Shown here: positions 1 to 8,547 of the stretch, one piece after another
Layout of the letters: the number at the start of each line of letters is the position of its first letter
Position numbering within the stretch: the first letter of the stretch is position 1
Assembly: GCF_003999375.1 (NCBI RefSeq)
Contig: NZ_RJLC01000010.1
Location: 248,001-312,000, forward strand
Direction: 5' to 3'
Length of the DNA: 64,000 nt
Source: Pseudidiomarina mangrovi
GTDB taxonomy: Bacteria > Pseudomonadota > Gammaproteobacteria > Enterobacterales > Alteromonadaceae
Notes under the pieces: model-generated
The model's database searches: none
Seen by the model: only the letters and a program-made list of their open reading frames with translations
Told to the model about the DNA's origin: nothing
Program-made: the position numbers and the translations under genes

Positions 1-896
1 ATGTGCCGTATGAGCGATTCTACCCGGGTATGGTGCGACCCTATACCACAGCAACCGCGCTGAGTAATGGCTGGATCTGGGATATCCCGATGCAAACTCG
101 CCGTTCAATTGGGTATGTGCATTCCAGTGCATTTATCAGCAAAGAGCAGGCTGAGCGTGAAATGCGTGCCTATCAGGGCCCAGGCTGCGACGATTTACCT
201 TGCCGTTTTGTTGATTTCAAAGTGGGTCGACGGAAGAAAATTTGGGCCGGTAATGTCATTGCCATCGGGCTTGCGGGTGGTTTTATTGAGCCTTTGGAGT
301 CGACTGGGTTGTATTTAAGCGACTTAGGTGCGGTGCTATTAGCCGAACATTTTCCTTGGCAAGATGACGCTATGGAGGTCTTAGCCAGCCGCTATAACCG
401 TTTGATGTCGAATCGTTTTTACGAAATTCTTGATTTCATTAATATGCACTATTGTTTGACTCAGCGCAGCGATACTGAGTATTGGCGCACAGTGCAACAA
501 CCCGAGCATATCACCGACCGATTAAAGGCTAAGTTTGAAATGTGGAAGCACAAGCCGCCGACGCCGCATGATTTTCAGGATCAATGGTTTGCCGGTATGA
601 CCCAGCAGCCGCAAGCAGTCGAATTATGTGATAGTGATCGGCGCCCGGCGGTGGACACCGGTGGGCTGTGGAATCACGAAAGTTATGAATGCATTCTCTA
701 CGGTATGGATTTTATGCGCGAGGAATGTGACCGTTGGTTTGGCAGTCAGCGCCCAGTCACTAAAGTTCACCCAGCGATTATGCAGCGCCTTCAAACTTTC
801 CACCAGCATTTACCGCCGCATGCATTATGGTTGCAGCGACATTTAGGTATGGCTGAATATGCTACGGCAGCGAAGCCAGTGGGCTGGGTGGTATAA
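1..896 (+). CDS. Flavin-dependent (tryptophan-type) halogenase, 3' part only
   Basis: The gene enters from the left edge, so only about the last 298 codons of an expected ~500 are present and the start is not visible. The GWIWDIP motif (bases 69-89) is the WxWxIP signature of flavin-dependent halogenases, which oxidise chloride or bromide with FADH2 and O2 to halogenate aromatic substrates. The block GLAGGFIEPLEST (around 265-305) is also typical of the tryptophan halogenase family. The N-terminal FAD-binding GxGxxG segment lies outside the window. The substrate cannot be read from the sequence; proteins of this family in marine bacteria often sit near TonB-dependent receptors rather than in indole pathways. 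No biosynthetic partner is visible downstream: dnaK follows after 167 bp. Confidence 0.88.
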   Translation, partial: VPYERFYPGMVRPYTTATALSNGWIWDIPMQTRRSIGYVHSSAFISKEQAEREMRAYQGPGCDDLPCRFVDFKVGRRKKIWAGNVIAIGLAGGFIEPLESTGLYLSDLGAVLLAEHFPWQDDAMEVLASRYNRLMSNRFYEILDFINMHYCLTQRSDTEYWRTVQQPEHITDRLKAKFEMWKHKPPTPHDFQDQWFAGMTQQPQAVELCDSDRRPAVDTGGLWNHESYECILYGMDFMREECDRWFGSQRPVTKVHPAIMQRLQTFHQHLPPHALWLQRHLGMAEYATAAKPVGWVV

Positions 897-990
897 GCCT
901 GATCAGGAAAATTTTTTGCCGCGGAGGTTGTTTTCCCAAACGACAGCCCCATTTAGCAGTCAACCACAGAAAAATAACCCTATTGCGGCT

Positions 991-1018
991 GTTGAAATTA
1001 GTTTTTCCAGCCCCATAT
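991..1018 (+). promoter_or_regulatory. Sigma32 (heat-shock) promoter of dnaK
   Basis: GTTGAAA at 991-997 and CCCCATAT at 1011-1018 are separated by 13 bp. This is close to the RpoH consensus (CTTGAAA, 11-16 bp, CCCCATNT). The predicted transcript starts about 40 bp before the dnaK ATG. No competing sigma70 pair stands out in the rest of the 897-1063 gap. Confidence 0.85.
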
Positions 1019-1063
1019 AAAGGTTAACCAAGCTGTATTGATTGATAAATTTGGAGACTGATT

Positions 1064-2974
1064 ATGGGTAAAATTATCGGCATCGACTTAGGCACCACCA
1101 ACTCCTGTGTGGCTGTTTTAGAAGGCGGTAAAGCACGTGTTATTGAAAACGCGGAAGGCGACCGCACCACGCCATCGGTTGTAGCATTTACCGATGACGG
1201 TGAAGTATTGGTAGGTCAGCCGGCGAAACGCCAGGCGGTGACCAACCCAAACAAGACTTTGTTCGCTATTAAGCGTCTTATTGGTCGCCGTTTTAAAGAC
1301 GAAGAAGTGCAGCGCGATATTGGTATCATGCCTTACAAAATCGTTGCTGCGGACAACGGTGATGCGTGGGTGCAAATCAACGACGACCGTAAAGCACCAC
1401 CACAAATCTCAGCTGAGATTTTGAAAAAAATGAAGAAAACCGCAGAAGATTATCTCGGTGAGAAAGTCACCGAAGCGGTTATCACGGTTCCTGCCTACTT
1501 TAACGATGCTCAGCGTCAGGCCACTAAAGACGCTGGCCGTATTGCTGGTCTTGATGTCAAACGTATCATCAACGAGCCAACTGCGGCAGCCTTAGCCTAT
1601 GGCATGGACAAGAAAAAAGGTGACAACGTTATTGCCGTGTACGACTTAGGCGGCGGTACCTTCGATATTTCAATCATTGAAATTGATGAAGTGGATGGCG
1701 AGCACACCTTTGAAGTATTAGCGACCAACGGTGACACCCACTTAGGTGGTGAAGACTTTGACAACCGTTTGATCAACTACTTGGTGGAACAGTTCCAAAA
1801 AGATTCAGGCTTAGATTTGCGTAAAGACCCATTGGCAATGCAGCGTTTAAAAGAGGCTGCGGAAAAAGCCAAGATTGAGTTGTCATCAGCGCAACAAACT
1901 GAAGTGAACTTGCCGTATATCACCGCCGATAACACCGGTCCGAAGCACTTAGCCATTAAAGTAACGCGCGCTAAATTGGAGTCGCTGGTAGAAGACTTGA
2001 TTGCCAAGTCACTGGAGCCATTGAAGCAAGCATTGAAAGATGCCGAGCTATCGGTGGGCGATATCGACGACGTGATCATGGTTGGTGGTCAAACCCGTAT
2101 GCCGAAAGTGCAGCAAGCGGTGACTGACTTCTTTGGTAAAGAGCCACGCCGTGACGTTAACCCCGATGAAGCCGTGGCCGTTGGTGCTGCGGTGCAAGCT
2201 GGGGTACTGCAAGGTGATGTGAAAGACGTATTGTTATTGGACGTCACGCCATTATCATTGGGTATCGAGACCATGGGCGGGGTGATGACCAAGCTGATCG
2301 ACAAGAACACCACCATTCCGACCAAGCAGTCACAGGTGTTCTCAACTGCGGATGATAACCAAAACGCGGTAACTATCCATGTGTTGCAGGGTGAGCGTAA
2401 GCGTTCAAGTGATAACAAGTCACTGGGCCAGTTCAACCTTGAAGGTATTCGCCAAGCGCCGCGTGGCACACCACAAATTGAAGTGACTTTTGATTTGGAT
2501 GCGGACGGTATTTTGCACGTATCGGCTAAAGATAAAGATACCGGCAAAGAGCAGAAGATCACCATTAAAGCTTCGTCAGGCCTAAACGATGAAGAAATCG
2601 AAAAAATGGTGCGTGATGCCGAGTTGAATGCCGAAGAAGATCGCAAATTTGAAGAGATGGTACAGGTACGTAACCAAGCCGATGCGCTGGTACACGCTAC
2701 TCGTAAACAGCTGAAAGAAGTTGAAGACAGCTTACCTGAAGCCGACAAAGAAGCGATTGAAACTGCTATCAACGAGCTTGAAGCCGCGGTCAAGAGCAAT
2801 GATAAAGATGCCATTGAAAGCAAGCAACAAGCACTGATTGAAGCGTCCGCTAAGTTGATGGAAGCGGCACAAGCTAAAGCGCAAGCTGAAGGCGGCCAAG
2901 GTGGTCAGCAACAAGGTAGTGCTGATGATGTGGTTGATGCTGAATTTGAAGAAGTCAAAGACGACAAAAAGTAA
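1064..2974 (+). CDS. dnaK: Chaperone protein DnaK (Hsp70)
   Basis: DnaK is the cytoplasmic ATP-dependent Hsp70 that binds exposed hydrophobic peptides and works with DnaJ and GrpE. The 636-residue length is normal. The N-terminal nucleotide-binding domain starts with the phosphate loop GIDLGTTNS (residues 5-13). The interdomain linker [13 protein letters not shown] lies near residue 388, followed by the substrate-binding domain and helical lid. The Gly/Gln-rich tail ends in an acidic [10 protein letters not shown] motif as in other proteobacterial DnaKs. GGAG at 1053-1056 supports the ATG at 1064. A heat-shock promoter precedes it and dnaJ follows, as in E. coli; grpE is not in the window. 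Confidence 0.98.
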   Translation: MGKIIGIDLGTTNSCVAVLEGGKARVIENAEGDRTTPSVVAFTDDGEVLVGQPAKRQAVTNPNKTLFAIKRLIGRRFKDEEVQRDIGIMPYKIVAADNGDAWVQINDDRKAPPQISAEILKKMKKTAEDYLGEKVTEAVITVPAYFNDAQRQATKDAGRIAGLDVKRIINEPTAAALAYGMDKKKGDNVIAVYDLGGGTFDISIIEIDEVDGEHTFEVLATNGDTHLGGEDFDNRLINYLVEQFQKDSGLDLRKDPLAMQRLKEAAEKAKIELSSAQQTEVNLPYITADNTGPKHLAIKVTRAKLESLVEDLIAKSLEPLKQALKDAELSVGDIDDVIMVGGQTRMPKVQQAVTDFFGKEPRRDVNPDEAVAVGAAVQAGVLQGDVKDVLLLDVTPLSLGIETMGGVMTKLIDKNTTIPTKQSQVFSTADDNQNAVTIHVLQGERKRSSDNKSLGQFNLEGIRQAPRGTPQIEVTFDLDADGILHVSAKDKDTGKEQKITIKASSGLNDEEIEKMVRDAELNAEEDRKFEEMVQVRNQADALVHATRKQLKEVEDSLPEADKEAIETAINELEAAVKSNDKDAIESKQQALIEASAKLMEAAQAKAQAEGGQGGQQQGSADDVVDAEFEEVKDDKK

Positions 2975-3097
2975 GCACGCGCCCGGCGAGTGTTAGCACT
3001 TAAGCTGTCGAAGCTAAACAACGCACGGGGGTTGCCGCAGGGTGACCGCCGTGTGTTGGTTTCTGAGGCATGATGATAAGGTGGATGATTGAGGCGT

Positions 3098-4240
3098 ATG
3101 GCAAAACGAGATTTATATGAAGTACTAGGCGTAGCCAAAGATGCTAGCGAACGCGACATCAAAAAAGCCTATAAAAAATTAGCCATGAAATATCACCCCG
3201 ACCGTACCGCGGGTGATAAAGATTTAGAAGTTAAGTTCAAAGAGGTGAAGTACGCCTACGAAATTCTCACTGATGAGCAAAAACGCGCTGCTTATGACCA
3301 ATATGGTCACGCCGCGTTTGAGCAAGGGCAGGGCGGATTTGGTGGTGGTAGCGCTGGCGGAGCTGACTTTGCTGATATTTTTGGTGATGTGTTCGGTGAT
3401 ATTTTTGGCGGCGGTCGCCGTGGTGGCCGTGCGCAAGCGCAACGTGGCTCAGATTTGCGCTATAACCTCGAGTTATCGCTAGAAGAGGCGGTGCGTGGTA
3501 AAGAAGTTGAGTTGAAAATTCCAAAACTCAGTCATTGTGATGATTGTGATGGCAGCGGCGCCCGCGCTGGTACTAAGCCAGAAAACTGTGCGCATTGTCA
3601 TGGCAGTGGCCATATGCAAGTGCGCCAGGGGCCGTTTGTGATGCAACAACCCTGTCCGGTCTGTCGTGGCCGTGGCAAAGTCATTAAAGACCCATGCCGT
3701 AGCTGTCATGGCGAAGGACGCGTGGAGAAAACCAAAACACTATCGGTGAAGATCCCAGCCGGTGTGGATAGCGGCGATCGTATTCGTTTAAGCGGCGAAG
3801 GCGAAGCGGGCGAGATGGGTGCTCCAGCCGGTGATTTGTATGTGCAAGTGCATGTGCGTGAGCATAAAATTTTCCAGCGTGATGGCAATAATCTATACTG
3901 CGAAGTACCGTTGAGCTTTACCCGAGCGGCACTGGGTGGTGAAATTGAAGTGCCAACTCTTGATGGTAAGCTGAAGCTGAAAGTGCCGGCAGAAACCCAA
4001 ACCGGAAAACTCTTCCGTTTACGCGGCAAAGGTGTGCAGTCAGTGCGCAGCGGAGCGGCTGGTGACCTGATTTGTAAAGTGGTGATTGAAACCCCAGTGA
4101 ATTTATCTGAGCGGCAAAAAGAACTCTTGCAAGAGCTGGATAATTCCATGGGAACAGGCGCTGAAGCGGCGCGTTATCGGCCGAAAGAACAAGGTTTTTT
4201 TGACGGTGTGCGTAAATTTTTCGATGACTTGCGCGGCTGA
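3098..4240 (+). CDS. dnaJ: Chaperone protein DnaJ (Hsp40)
   Basis: DnaJ is the co-chaperone that delivers substrates to DnaK and stimulates its ATPase. The 380-residue protein has the J domain with HPD at residues 33-35 and a Gly/Phe-rich stretch at about 75-115. Four CxxCxGxG zinc-binding repeats lie between about 147 and 207, followed by the C-terminal substrate-binding domains. I start it at the ATG at 3098 ([12 protein letters not shown]), with GAGG at 3091-3094. An in-frame TTG at 3089 is less likely. It lies 123 bp after dnaK with no convincing terminator between them, so the two genes are probably co-transcribed. Confidence 0.97.
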   Translation: MAKRDLYEVLGVAKDASERDIKKAYKKLAMKYHPDRTAGDKDLEVKFKEVKYAYEILTDEQKRAAYDQYGHAAFEQGQGGFGGGSAGGADFADIFGDVFGDIFGGGRRGGRAQAQRGSDLRYNLELSLEEAVRGKEVELKIPKLSHCDDCDGSGARAGTKPENCAHCHGSGHMQVRQGPFVMQQPCPVCRGRGKVIKDPCRSCHGEGRVEKTKTLSVKIPAGVDSGDRIRLSGEGEAGEMGAPAGDLYVQVHVREHKIFQRDGNNLYCEVPLSFTRAALGGEIEVPTLDGKLKLKVPAETQTGKLFRLRGKGVQSVRSGAAGDLICKVVIETPVNLSERQKELLQELDNSMGTGAEAARYRPKEQGFFDGVRKFFDDLRG

Positions 4241-4269
4241 TCATTCCTAGCACGTAGGAGAGGTGGTCC

Positions 4270-5082
4270 ATGAAAGCAATAATCAGTTTGGTCACAGCGG
4301 CGGTGTTGGCTATTACCGCAGTGACGTCGTGTAGCACCTCGCCGACTGGGCGCAAAACCGTCAAGTTATTTCCCTCCAGTGAGCTAGCTGCACTTGGTGC
4401 GGCTAGTTTTGACGACTTAAAATCACAGCAACAACTCAGCACTAACAGTGCTGATATCAGCTACGTAAACTGTGTCAGCCAGGCCTTGATTGCCGAATTG
4501 CCCGAGCCTTACCGGTCCGCTAATTGGGAAATACAGGTATTTGCCAGTGACCAAGTCAATGCCTTTGCCTTGCCCGGTGAAAAAATTGGTGTGTATACCG
4601 GTTTACTGGATGTTGCTGAAAATCAACATGAATTAGCCGCGGTGATAGGGCATGAAATTGGCCATGTTATTGCCGAGCACAGTAATGAGCGGATGACTGC
4701 GCAAGTGGGCGCTGGTCTGGCTTTACAAGTGGGTGGCGCGCTGGCCTATAGTGAGCTTGATGAAGGCTCGGCGGCAGTTGCCATGATGGCATTGGGTTTA
4801 GGTGTGCAAATAGGTGGAATCTTACCGTTTTCGCGGGTACACGAGAGTGAATCCGATCAGCTCGGGGTGGATTATATGATTGCCGCTGGCTTTGACCCGA
4901 ACGGAGCAGCCAACCTATGGCGCAATATGGCGGCAGCAAACCCCAATTCGGTGCCAGAGTGGTTGTCCACCCATCCTACCTCGAGTAGCCGTATTGCCGC
5001 ACTCACTGCCTATACCAATCAAGTTTATGGACGCTATCAGCAAGCCCGTGCGCAAGGTAAGCGGCCGAACTGCGTGCGCTAG
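4270..5082 (+). CDS. M48 family metalloprotease, predicted lipoprotein (LoiP/YcaL-like)
   Basis: This is a 270-residue membrane-anchored zinc endopeptidase. A signal peptide ends in the lipobox VTSC (cysteine 21), so it is probably lipidated and faces the periplasm. The zinc site is HEIGH with H128, E129 and H132; the third ligand is probably E194 in the HESESDQLG segment. E. coli LoiP and YcaL are short M48 lipoproteins involved in envelope quality control, which is the nearest functional analogy. A good Shine-Dalgarno (GGAG) precedes the ATG. It begins 29 bp after dnaJ with no terminator, so it may share the heat-shock transcript. The terminator at 5135-5167 would then close a dnaK-dnaJ-protease unit. 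Confidence 0.85.
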   Translation: MKAIISLVTAAVLAITAVTSCSTSPTGRKTVKLFPSSELAALGAASFDDLKSQQQLSTNSADISYVNCVSQALIAELPEPYRSANWEIQVFASDQVNAFALPGEKIGVYTGLLDVAENQHELAAVIGHEIGHVIAEHSNERMTAQVGAGLALQVGGALAYSELDEGSAAVAMMALGLGVQIGGILPFSRVHESESDQLGVDYMIAAGFDPNGAANLWRNMAAANPNSVPEWLSTHPTSSSRIAALTAYTNQVYGRYQQARAQGKRPNCVR

Positions 5083-5134
5083 GTAAACTGATCTAGTTTT
5101 CGTTATATCTCATACTCAATCAGACTAATCATCA

Positions 5135-5167
5135 AACGCCTACTTTCGCTAAAGTAGGCGTTTTTTT
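5135..5167 (+). terminator. Intrinsic terminator after the dnaKJ-M48 block
   Basis: A near-perfect stem (AACGCCTACTTT against AAAGTAGGCGTT, CGCT loop) runs straight into a T-tract at 5161-5167. It lies 52 bp after the protease stop and just before the symporter gene. Confidence 0.9.
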
Positions 5168-5185
5168 AACGAGATTGAGTAATTT

Positions 5186-6391
5186 ATGATTGCAACTTGG
5201 TTTGCTATTCCGTTTTGGCAGCGTGTACTCGGGGCATTTGCACTGGGTATTGTGGTGGGCTTGGTCGACGCTGAATTGGCGGAACAACTGCGGCCGCTAG
5301 GTACGCTGTTTATTAAAGCCATTAGTATGATTGTGGCGCCATTAATTTTCTGCGCCATTGTCAGTGCTATTCTGCAGTTAAATGGCCAGCAAGGTGTGGC
5401 CGCTTTAGGTGCCAAAACCATTGGTTGGTTTTTACTGACGGCGGTGATCGCCAGTATTATTGGTTTGCTCATTGGTAGCAGCTTAAATATCGCACCGCAG
5501 GCTGACTTAGTGGCGCAGGCCGATTATCAGCCTAAAGTAGTTCCGACCCCAGTCGAGGTATTGCTCAACTTTATTCCGAGTAATCCATTTGCCGCTATGG
5601 CAGAAGGTAAAGTGCTGCAGATAGTGGTGTTTGCGGCACTGGTCGGTATTGCGATTCGCCAGGTTGGCGACGCCGCAAAGCCGTTTGGCGATGCCATTCA
5701 AGCCGCTACCCAGGTGATGTATCGCATCACCAAAATGGTGCTAGAGCTTACACCTATTGGCGTATTCGGCCTGATGGCATGGGTGGTAGGACACTTTGGA
5801 TTAACCGCGTTATTGCCGCTGGCTTCTTTTATTGGTGCTATTTATCTGGCCTGTATTATTCACATTCTGTTGGTGTACGGCAGCATGGTACGTTTTGTTG
5901 GCGGCATGTCGCCCTGGCTGTTCTTTAAGAGTGTGTTCAGCGCTCAGTTAGTGGCCTACACCACGTGTAGCAGCTATGGCACCTTGCCAGCAGCTCATCA
6001 GGCGGTTACCGAGAAGCTTGGGGTCAAGTCGTCCACCGCTGGGTTTGTATTACCGCTGGGTGCAACCATCAATATGGATGGTTGTGGTGGCATCTATCCG
6101 GCAATTGCTGCTATCTTTATTGCACAACTCTACGGTATCCCGCTGGATTGGTTTGACTATGTATTGATTACTCTAACGGCCACCTTAGCGTCGGTAGGCA
6201 CAGCGGGTGTACCAGGAACGGCTATGGTGATGCTCACGGTGACCTTAAGTACGGTTGGCCTGCCGCTTGAGGGCATTGCCTTTATTGCCGCCGTGGACCG
6301 TATTATTGATATGATCCGCACCATGACCAATGTCACCGGTGACATGGCGGTAGCCTTAGTGGTCGATAAGCAGAACAAGGAAACAGCATGA
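5186..6391 (+). CDS. Dicarboxylate/amino acid:cation symporter (DAACS, GltP-type)
   Basis: This 401-residue inner-membrane secondary transporter belongs to the family that couples uptake of glutamate, aspartate, serine or C4-dicarboxylates to Na+ or H+. Hydrophobic segments run the whole length. The re-entrant-loop region reads CSSYGTLPAA, corresponding to the serine-rich HP1 motif. The NMDG substrate/cation motif is present (NMDGCGGIYP), as is the C-terminal RTMTNVTGDM segment with its conserved Asn and Asp. Which substrate it carries cannot be decided. The start has only a weak Shine-Dalgarno. Its stop overlaps the dapB start (ATGA), so the two are translationally coupled, although their functions are not obviously linked. 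Confidence 0.88.
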   Translation: MIATWFAIPFWQRVLGAFALGIVVGLVDAELAEQLRPLGTLFIKAISMIVAPLIFCAIVSAILQLNGQQGVAALGAKTIGWFLLTAVIASIIGLLIGSSLNIAPQADLVAQADYQPKVVPTPVEVLLNFIPSNPFAAMAEGKVLQIVVFAALVGIAIRQVGDAAKPFGDAIQAATQVMYRITKMVLELTPIGVFGLMAWVVGHFGLTALLPLASFIGAIYLACIIHILLVYGSMVRFVGGMSPWLFFKSVFSAQLVAYTTCSSYGTLPAAHQAVTEKLGVKSSTAGFVLPLGATINMDGCGGIYPAIAAIFIAQLYGIPLDWFDYVLITLTATLASVGTAGVPGTAMVMLTVTLSTVGLPLEGIAFIAAVDRIIDMIRTMTNVTGDMAVALVVDKQNKETA

Positions 6392-7194
6392 AAATTGGGG
6401 TACTCGGTGCCAGTGGGCGCATGGGTCAAGCGGTCATTGCAGCAATTAGCAAATACCCGCAGTTGCAGCTTGCTGCGGCAGTCGTAAGTGGGCAATCGGC
6501 ACAGCTTGGCCAGCCAGTGACTAATGACTTGCGTTATCAGAGCCGCGATCAGCTGCAGGCCCAGCAGGTTGAGGTGTGGATCGATTTTTCCTTACCCAGC
6601 GCGTTGGCCGATAATTTAGCGCTAGCAGCTCAACAGAGCACTCCAATAGTTGTCTGTACCACCGGTTTAAGCCCAGAGCATCAGCAATTAATGCACGCCA
6701 GCGCCCAGCACATTGGGCTGTTGTATGCAGCGAATACCAGCGTCGGTGTAGCCTTGTTACAACAACTGACCGAGCTTGCCAGTGCCGCTTTGGCCGATGC
6801 CGATATCGAAATCATTGAGGCTCATCACCGCCATAAGCGCGACGCCCCTTCGGGTACCGCCGTTATTCTTGGTGATAGCGCGGCCCGCGGCCGCAATAGT
6901 AGCTTGGCACAACTATCGGCCGGTATTCGTAGTGATGGTGAACGTGCGCCCGGAAGTATTGGCTTTGCCAGCATCCGTGCTGGCGACATTATTGGTGAGC
7001 ATACGGTAGTATTGGCGCAGCCTGGCGAGCGCGTAGAACTGACCCACAAGGTGAGTGATCGGCGGGTATTTGCCGATGGTGCATTGCGTGCCGCCCAGTG
7101 GCTGGTAAAGCAACCTCCAGGGCGCTACCGTATGGCCGATATGTTGGATTTAAGTGCTACTTTTGAGCGCCTTTTGCAACAATCCGACGAGTGA
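6388..7194 (+). CDS. dapB: 4-hydroxy-tetrahydrodipicolinate reductase
   Basis: DapB reduces hydroxy-tetrahydrodipicolinate with NAD(P)H in the diaminopimelate/lysine pathway, in the cytoplasm. At 268 residues it is a normal DapB. The dinucleotide-binding loop GASGRMG is at residues 8-14. The catalytic segment EAHHRHKRDAPSGTA carries the conserved His pair and Lys. The last third is the tetramerisation and substrate domain. It overlaps the preceding symporter by 4 nt. As in E. coli and many relatives it lies just upstream of carA, but here a terminator separates the two. Confidence 0.96.
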   Translation: MKIGVLGASGRMGQAVIAAISKYPQLQLAAAVVSGQSAQLGQPVTNDLRYQSRDQLQAQQVEVWIDFSLPSALADNLALAAQQSTPIVVCTTGLSPEHQQLMHASAQHIGLLYAANTSVGVALLQQLTELASAALADADIEIIEAHHRHKRDAPSGTAVILGDSAARGRNSSLAQLSAGIRSDGERAPGSIGFASIRAGDIIGEHTVVLAQPGERVELTHKVSDRRVFADGALRAAQWLVKQPPGRYRMADMLDLSATFERLLQQSDE

Positions 7195-7210
7195 ATTTTA
7201 ACGCCAATTT

Positions 7211-7243
7211 TTGATAGACGAAAAGCCCCCATTTCTGTAAAAT
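7211..7243 (+). promoter_or_regulatory. Candidate carAB promoter (tentative)
   Basis: TAAAAT at 7238-7243 resembles a -10 box. TTGATA at 7211-7216 is a good -35 hexamer, but the 21-bp spacer is too long for a standard sigma70 promoter. Initiation here would give a leader of roughly 130 nt ahead of carA. The site is proposed because the leader and its terminator need a promoter in this gap. Confidence 0.3.
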
Positions 7244-7326
7244 ACCGAGAATTTGCCAAGACAATTCGGCAAGCTAAAACGCGCACTCCAGAGCTCGAAA
7301 ATTGAGCACACTGGTGCAAGGTAATC

Positions 7327-7361
7327 AACGGGGAAGTCAGTGCTGATTCACCCGTTTTTTT
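7327..7361 (+). terminator. Intrinsic terminator/attenuator in the carA leader
   Basis: AACGGG (7327-7332) pairs with CCCGTT (7351-7356). The stem is extended inside by GAA/TTC and TCA/TGA pairs around a short loop with one bulge, and seven T residues follow (7355-7361). It ends only 5 bp before the carA Shine-Dalgarno (7367-7372). It may simply terminate dapB transcription, but its position also fits attenuation of carAB. A smaller hairpin (GCAC/GTGC, about 7305-7318) lies upstream. Confidence 0.7.
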
Positions 7362-7378
7362 ATGTACGGAGGTTGGCC

Positions 7379-8545
7379 TTGAGTATTCTAGCGAGCCAGT
7401 CTGCACGGGTTGCCATTTTGGCACTGGCAGATGGGACGGTGTTCCACGGTACGGCGATTGGCGCCACGGGTGTTGCAGTCGGAGAGGTGGTTTTTAACAC
7501 CGCCATGACTGGTTACCAAGAAATATTAACCGACCCTTCTTATGCTGAACAAATTGTAACACTCACTTATCCCCACATTGGTAATTACGGCACGTCCTCT
7601 GAAGATCAAGAATCTAATCGCGTTTGGGCCAAAGGCTTAGTGATTCGTGATATGTCGCTGGTAGCCAGCAACTTCCGCAGTGAACAATCGCTTAACGATT
7701 ATCTAGTGAGCAACCAAGTGGTTGCCATCGCCGACCTTGATACCCGCCGGTTAACCCGCATTTTGCGCGAAAAAGGTGCTCAAAACGGTTGTATTATGGT
7801 AACCGGTGCCACCGTGGCGGATGGCATCAGCAACGCGGACGTCGATAAAGCATTGCAGCTGGCCGGTGAATTCGCTGGCCTCAAAGGTTTAGATTTAGCC
7901 AAAGAAGTCACCATTAGCGAAGCCTATGAGTGGACCTCACAGTGCTGGAAGCTTGGCCTTGGCTTTACCGAATTAACCGCGCCTAAGTTCCATGTGGTGG
8001 CGTATGACTACGGCTGCAAACGCAATATTCTGCGCATGCTGGCTGAACGTGGTTGTAAAGTCACACTGGTACCGGCAAAAACCTCCGCTGCCGATGTGCT
8101 GGCGCTACAGCCTGATGGTGTGTTTTTATCCAATGGCCCTGGTGACCCTGAGCCGTGCGACTATGCCATTACCGCCATTCAACAACTGATTGCTGCCGGA
8201 GTGCCGATTTTCGGTATTTGTTTAGGCCATCAGTTACTCGCTTTGGCCAGTGGCGGCAAAACCGAAAAAATGAAATTCGGCCACCATGGCGCCAACCACC
8301 CAGTGCTAGATATCGACACTGGACGGGTGATGATCACCAGCCAGAACCATGGCTTTGCGGTAGACGAAAGCAGCTTGCCGAGCACCTTACGGGTTACCCA
8401 TAAGTCACTGTTTGATGGCAGCTTGCAGGGTATTGCTCGTACCGACGTGAAAGCCTTTAGTTTTCAGGGGCACCCAGAGGCCAGCCCCGGCCCGAATGAT
8501 GCAGCGCCGCTATTCGACCACTTCATCACTTTAATGAGCCAGTAA
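7379..8545 (+). CDS. carA: Carbamoyl-phosphate synthase small (glutaminase) subunit
   Basis: CarA hydrolyses glutamine and channels ammonia to CarB for carbamoyl phosphate, the precursor of pyrimidines and arginine. I choose the TTG at 7379 because CGGAGG at 7367-7372 lies 6 nt before it and the resulting 388 residues match the family. To my knowledge E. coli carA also starts at UUG. An earlier in-frame GTG (7340) lies inside the terminator hairpin. The class I glutamine amidotransferase domain shows the nucleophile Cys in [12 protein letters not shown] and the His/Glu pair in [13 protein letters not shown]. carB starts 2 bp after the stop. Confidence 0.97.
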   Translation: MSILASQSARVAILALADGTVFHGTAIGATGVAVGEVVFNTAMTGYQEILTDPSYAEQIVTLTYPHIGNYGTSSEDQESNRVWAKGLVIRDMSLVASNFRSEQSLNDYLVSNQVVAIADLDTRRLTRILREKGAQNGCIMVTGATVADGISNADVDKALQLAGEFAGLKGLDLAKEVTISEAYEWTSQCWKLGLGFTELTAPKFHVVAYDYGCKRNILRMLAERGCKVTLVPAKTSAADVLALQPDGVFLSNGPGDPEPCDYAITAIQQLIAAGVPIFGICLGHQLLALASGGKTEKMKFGHHGANHPVLDIDTGRVMITSQNHGFAVDESSLPSTLRVTHKSLFDGSLQGIARTDVKAFSFQGHPEASPGPNDAAPLFDHFITLMSQ

Positions 8546-8547
8546 CT

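Noticed and set aside
2089-2823. 244-codon minus-strand ORF inside dnaK
   Set aside because: Ser/Thr-rich translation caused by codon bias of the dnaK strand; no promoter or ribosome-binding site. Similar long antisense frames in nusA and infB were rejected for the same reason.
3089-3097. TTG start giving dnaJ three extra residues
   Set aside because: The ATG at 3098 matches the universal DnaJ N-terminus and is close to GAGG.
7340-7378. GTG start for a longer CarA
   Set aside because: It lies inside the terminator hairpin; the TTG at 7379 has a good ribosome-binding site and gives the family length.
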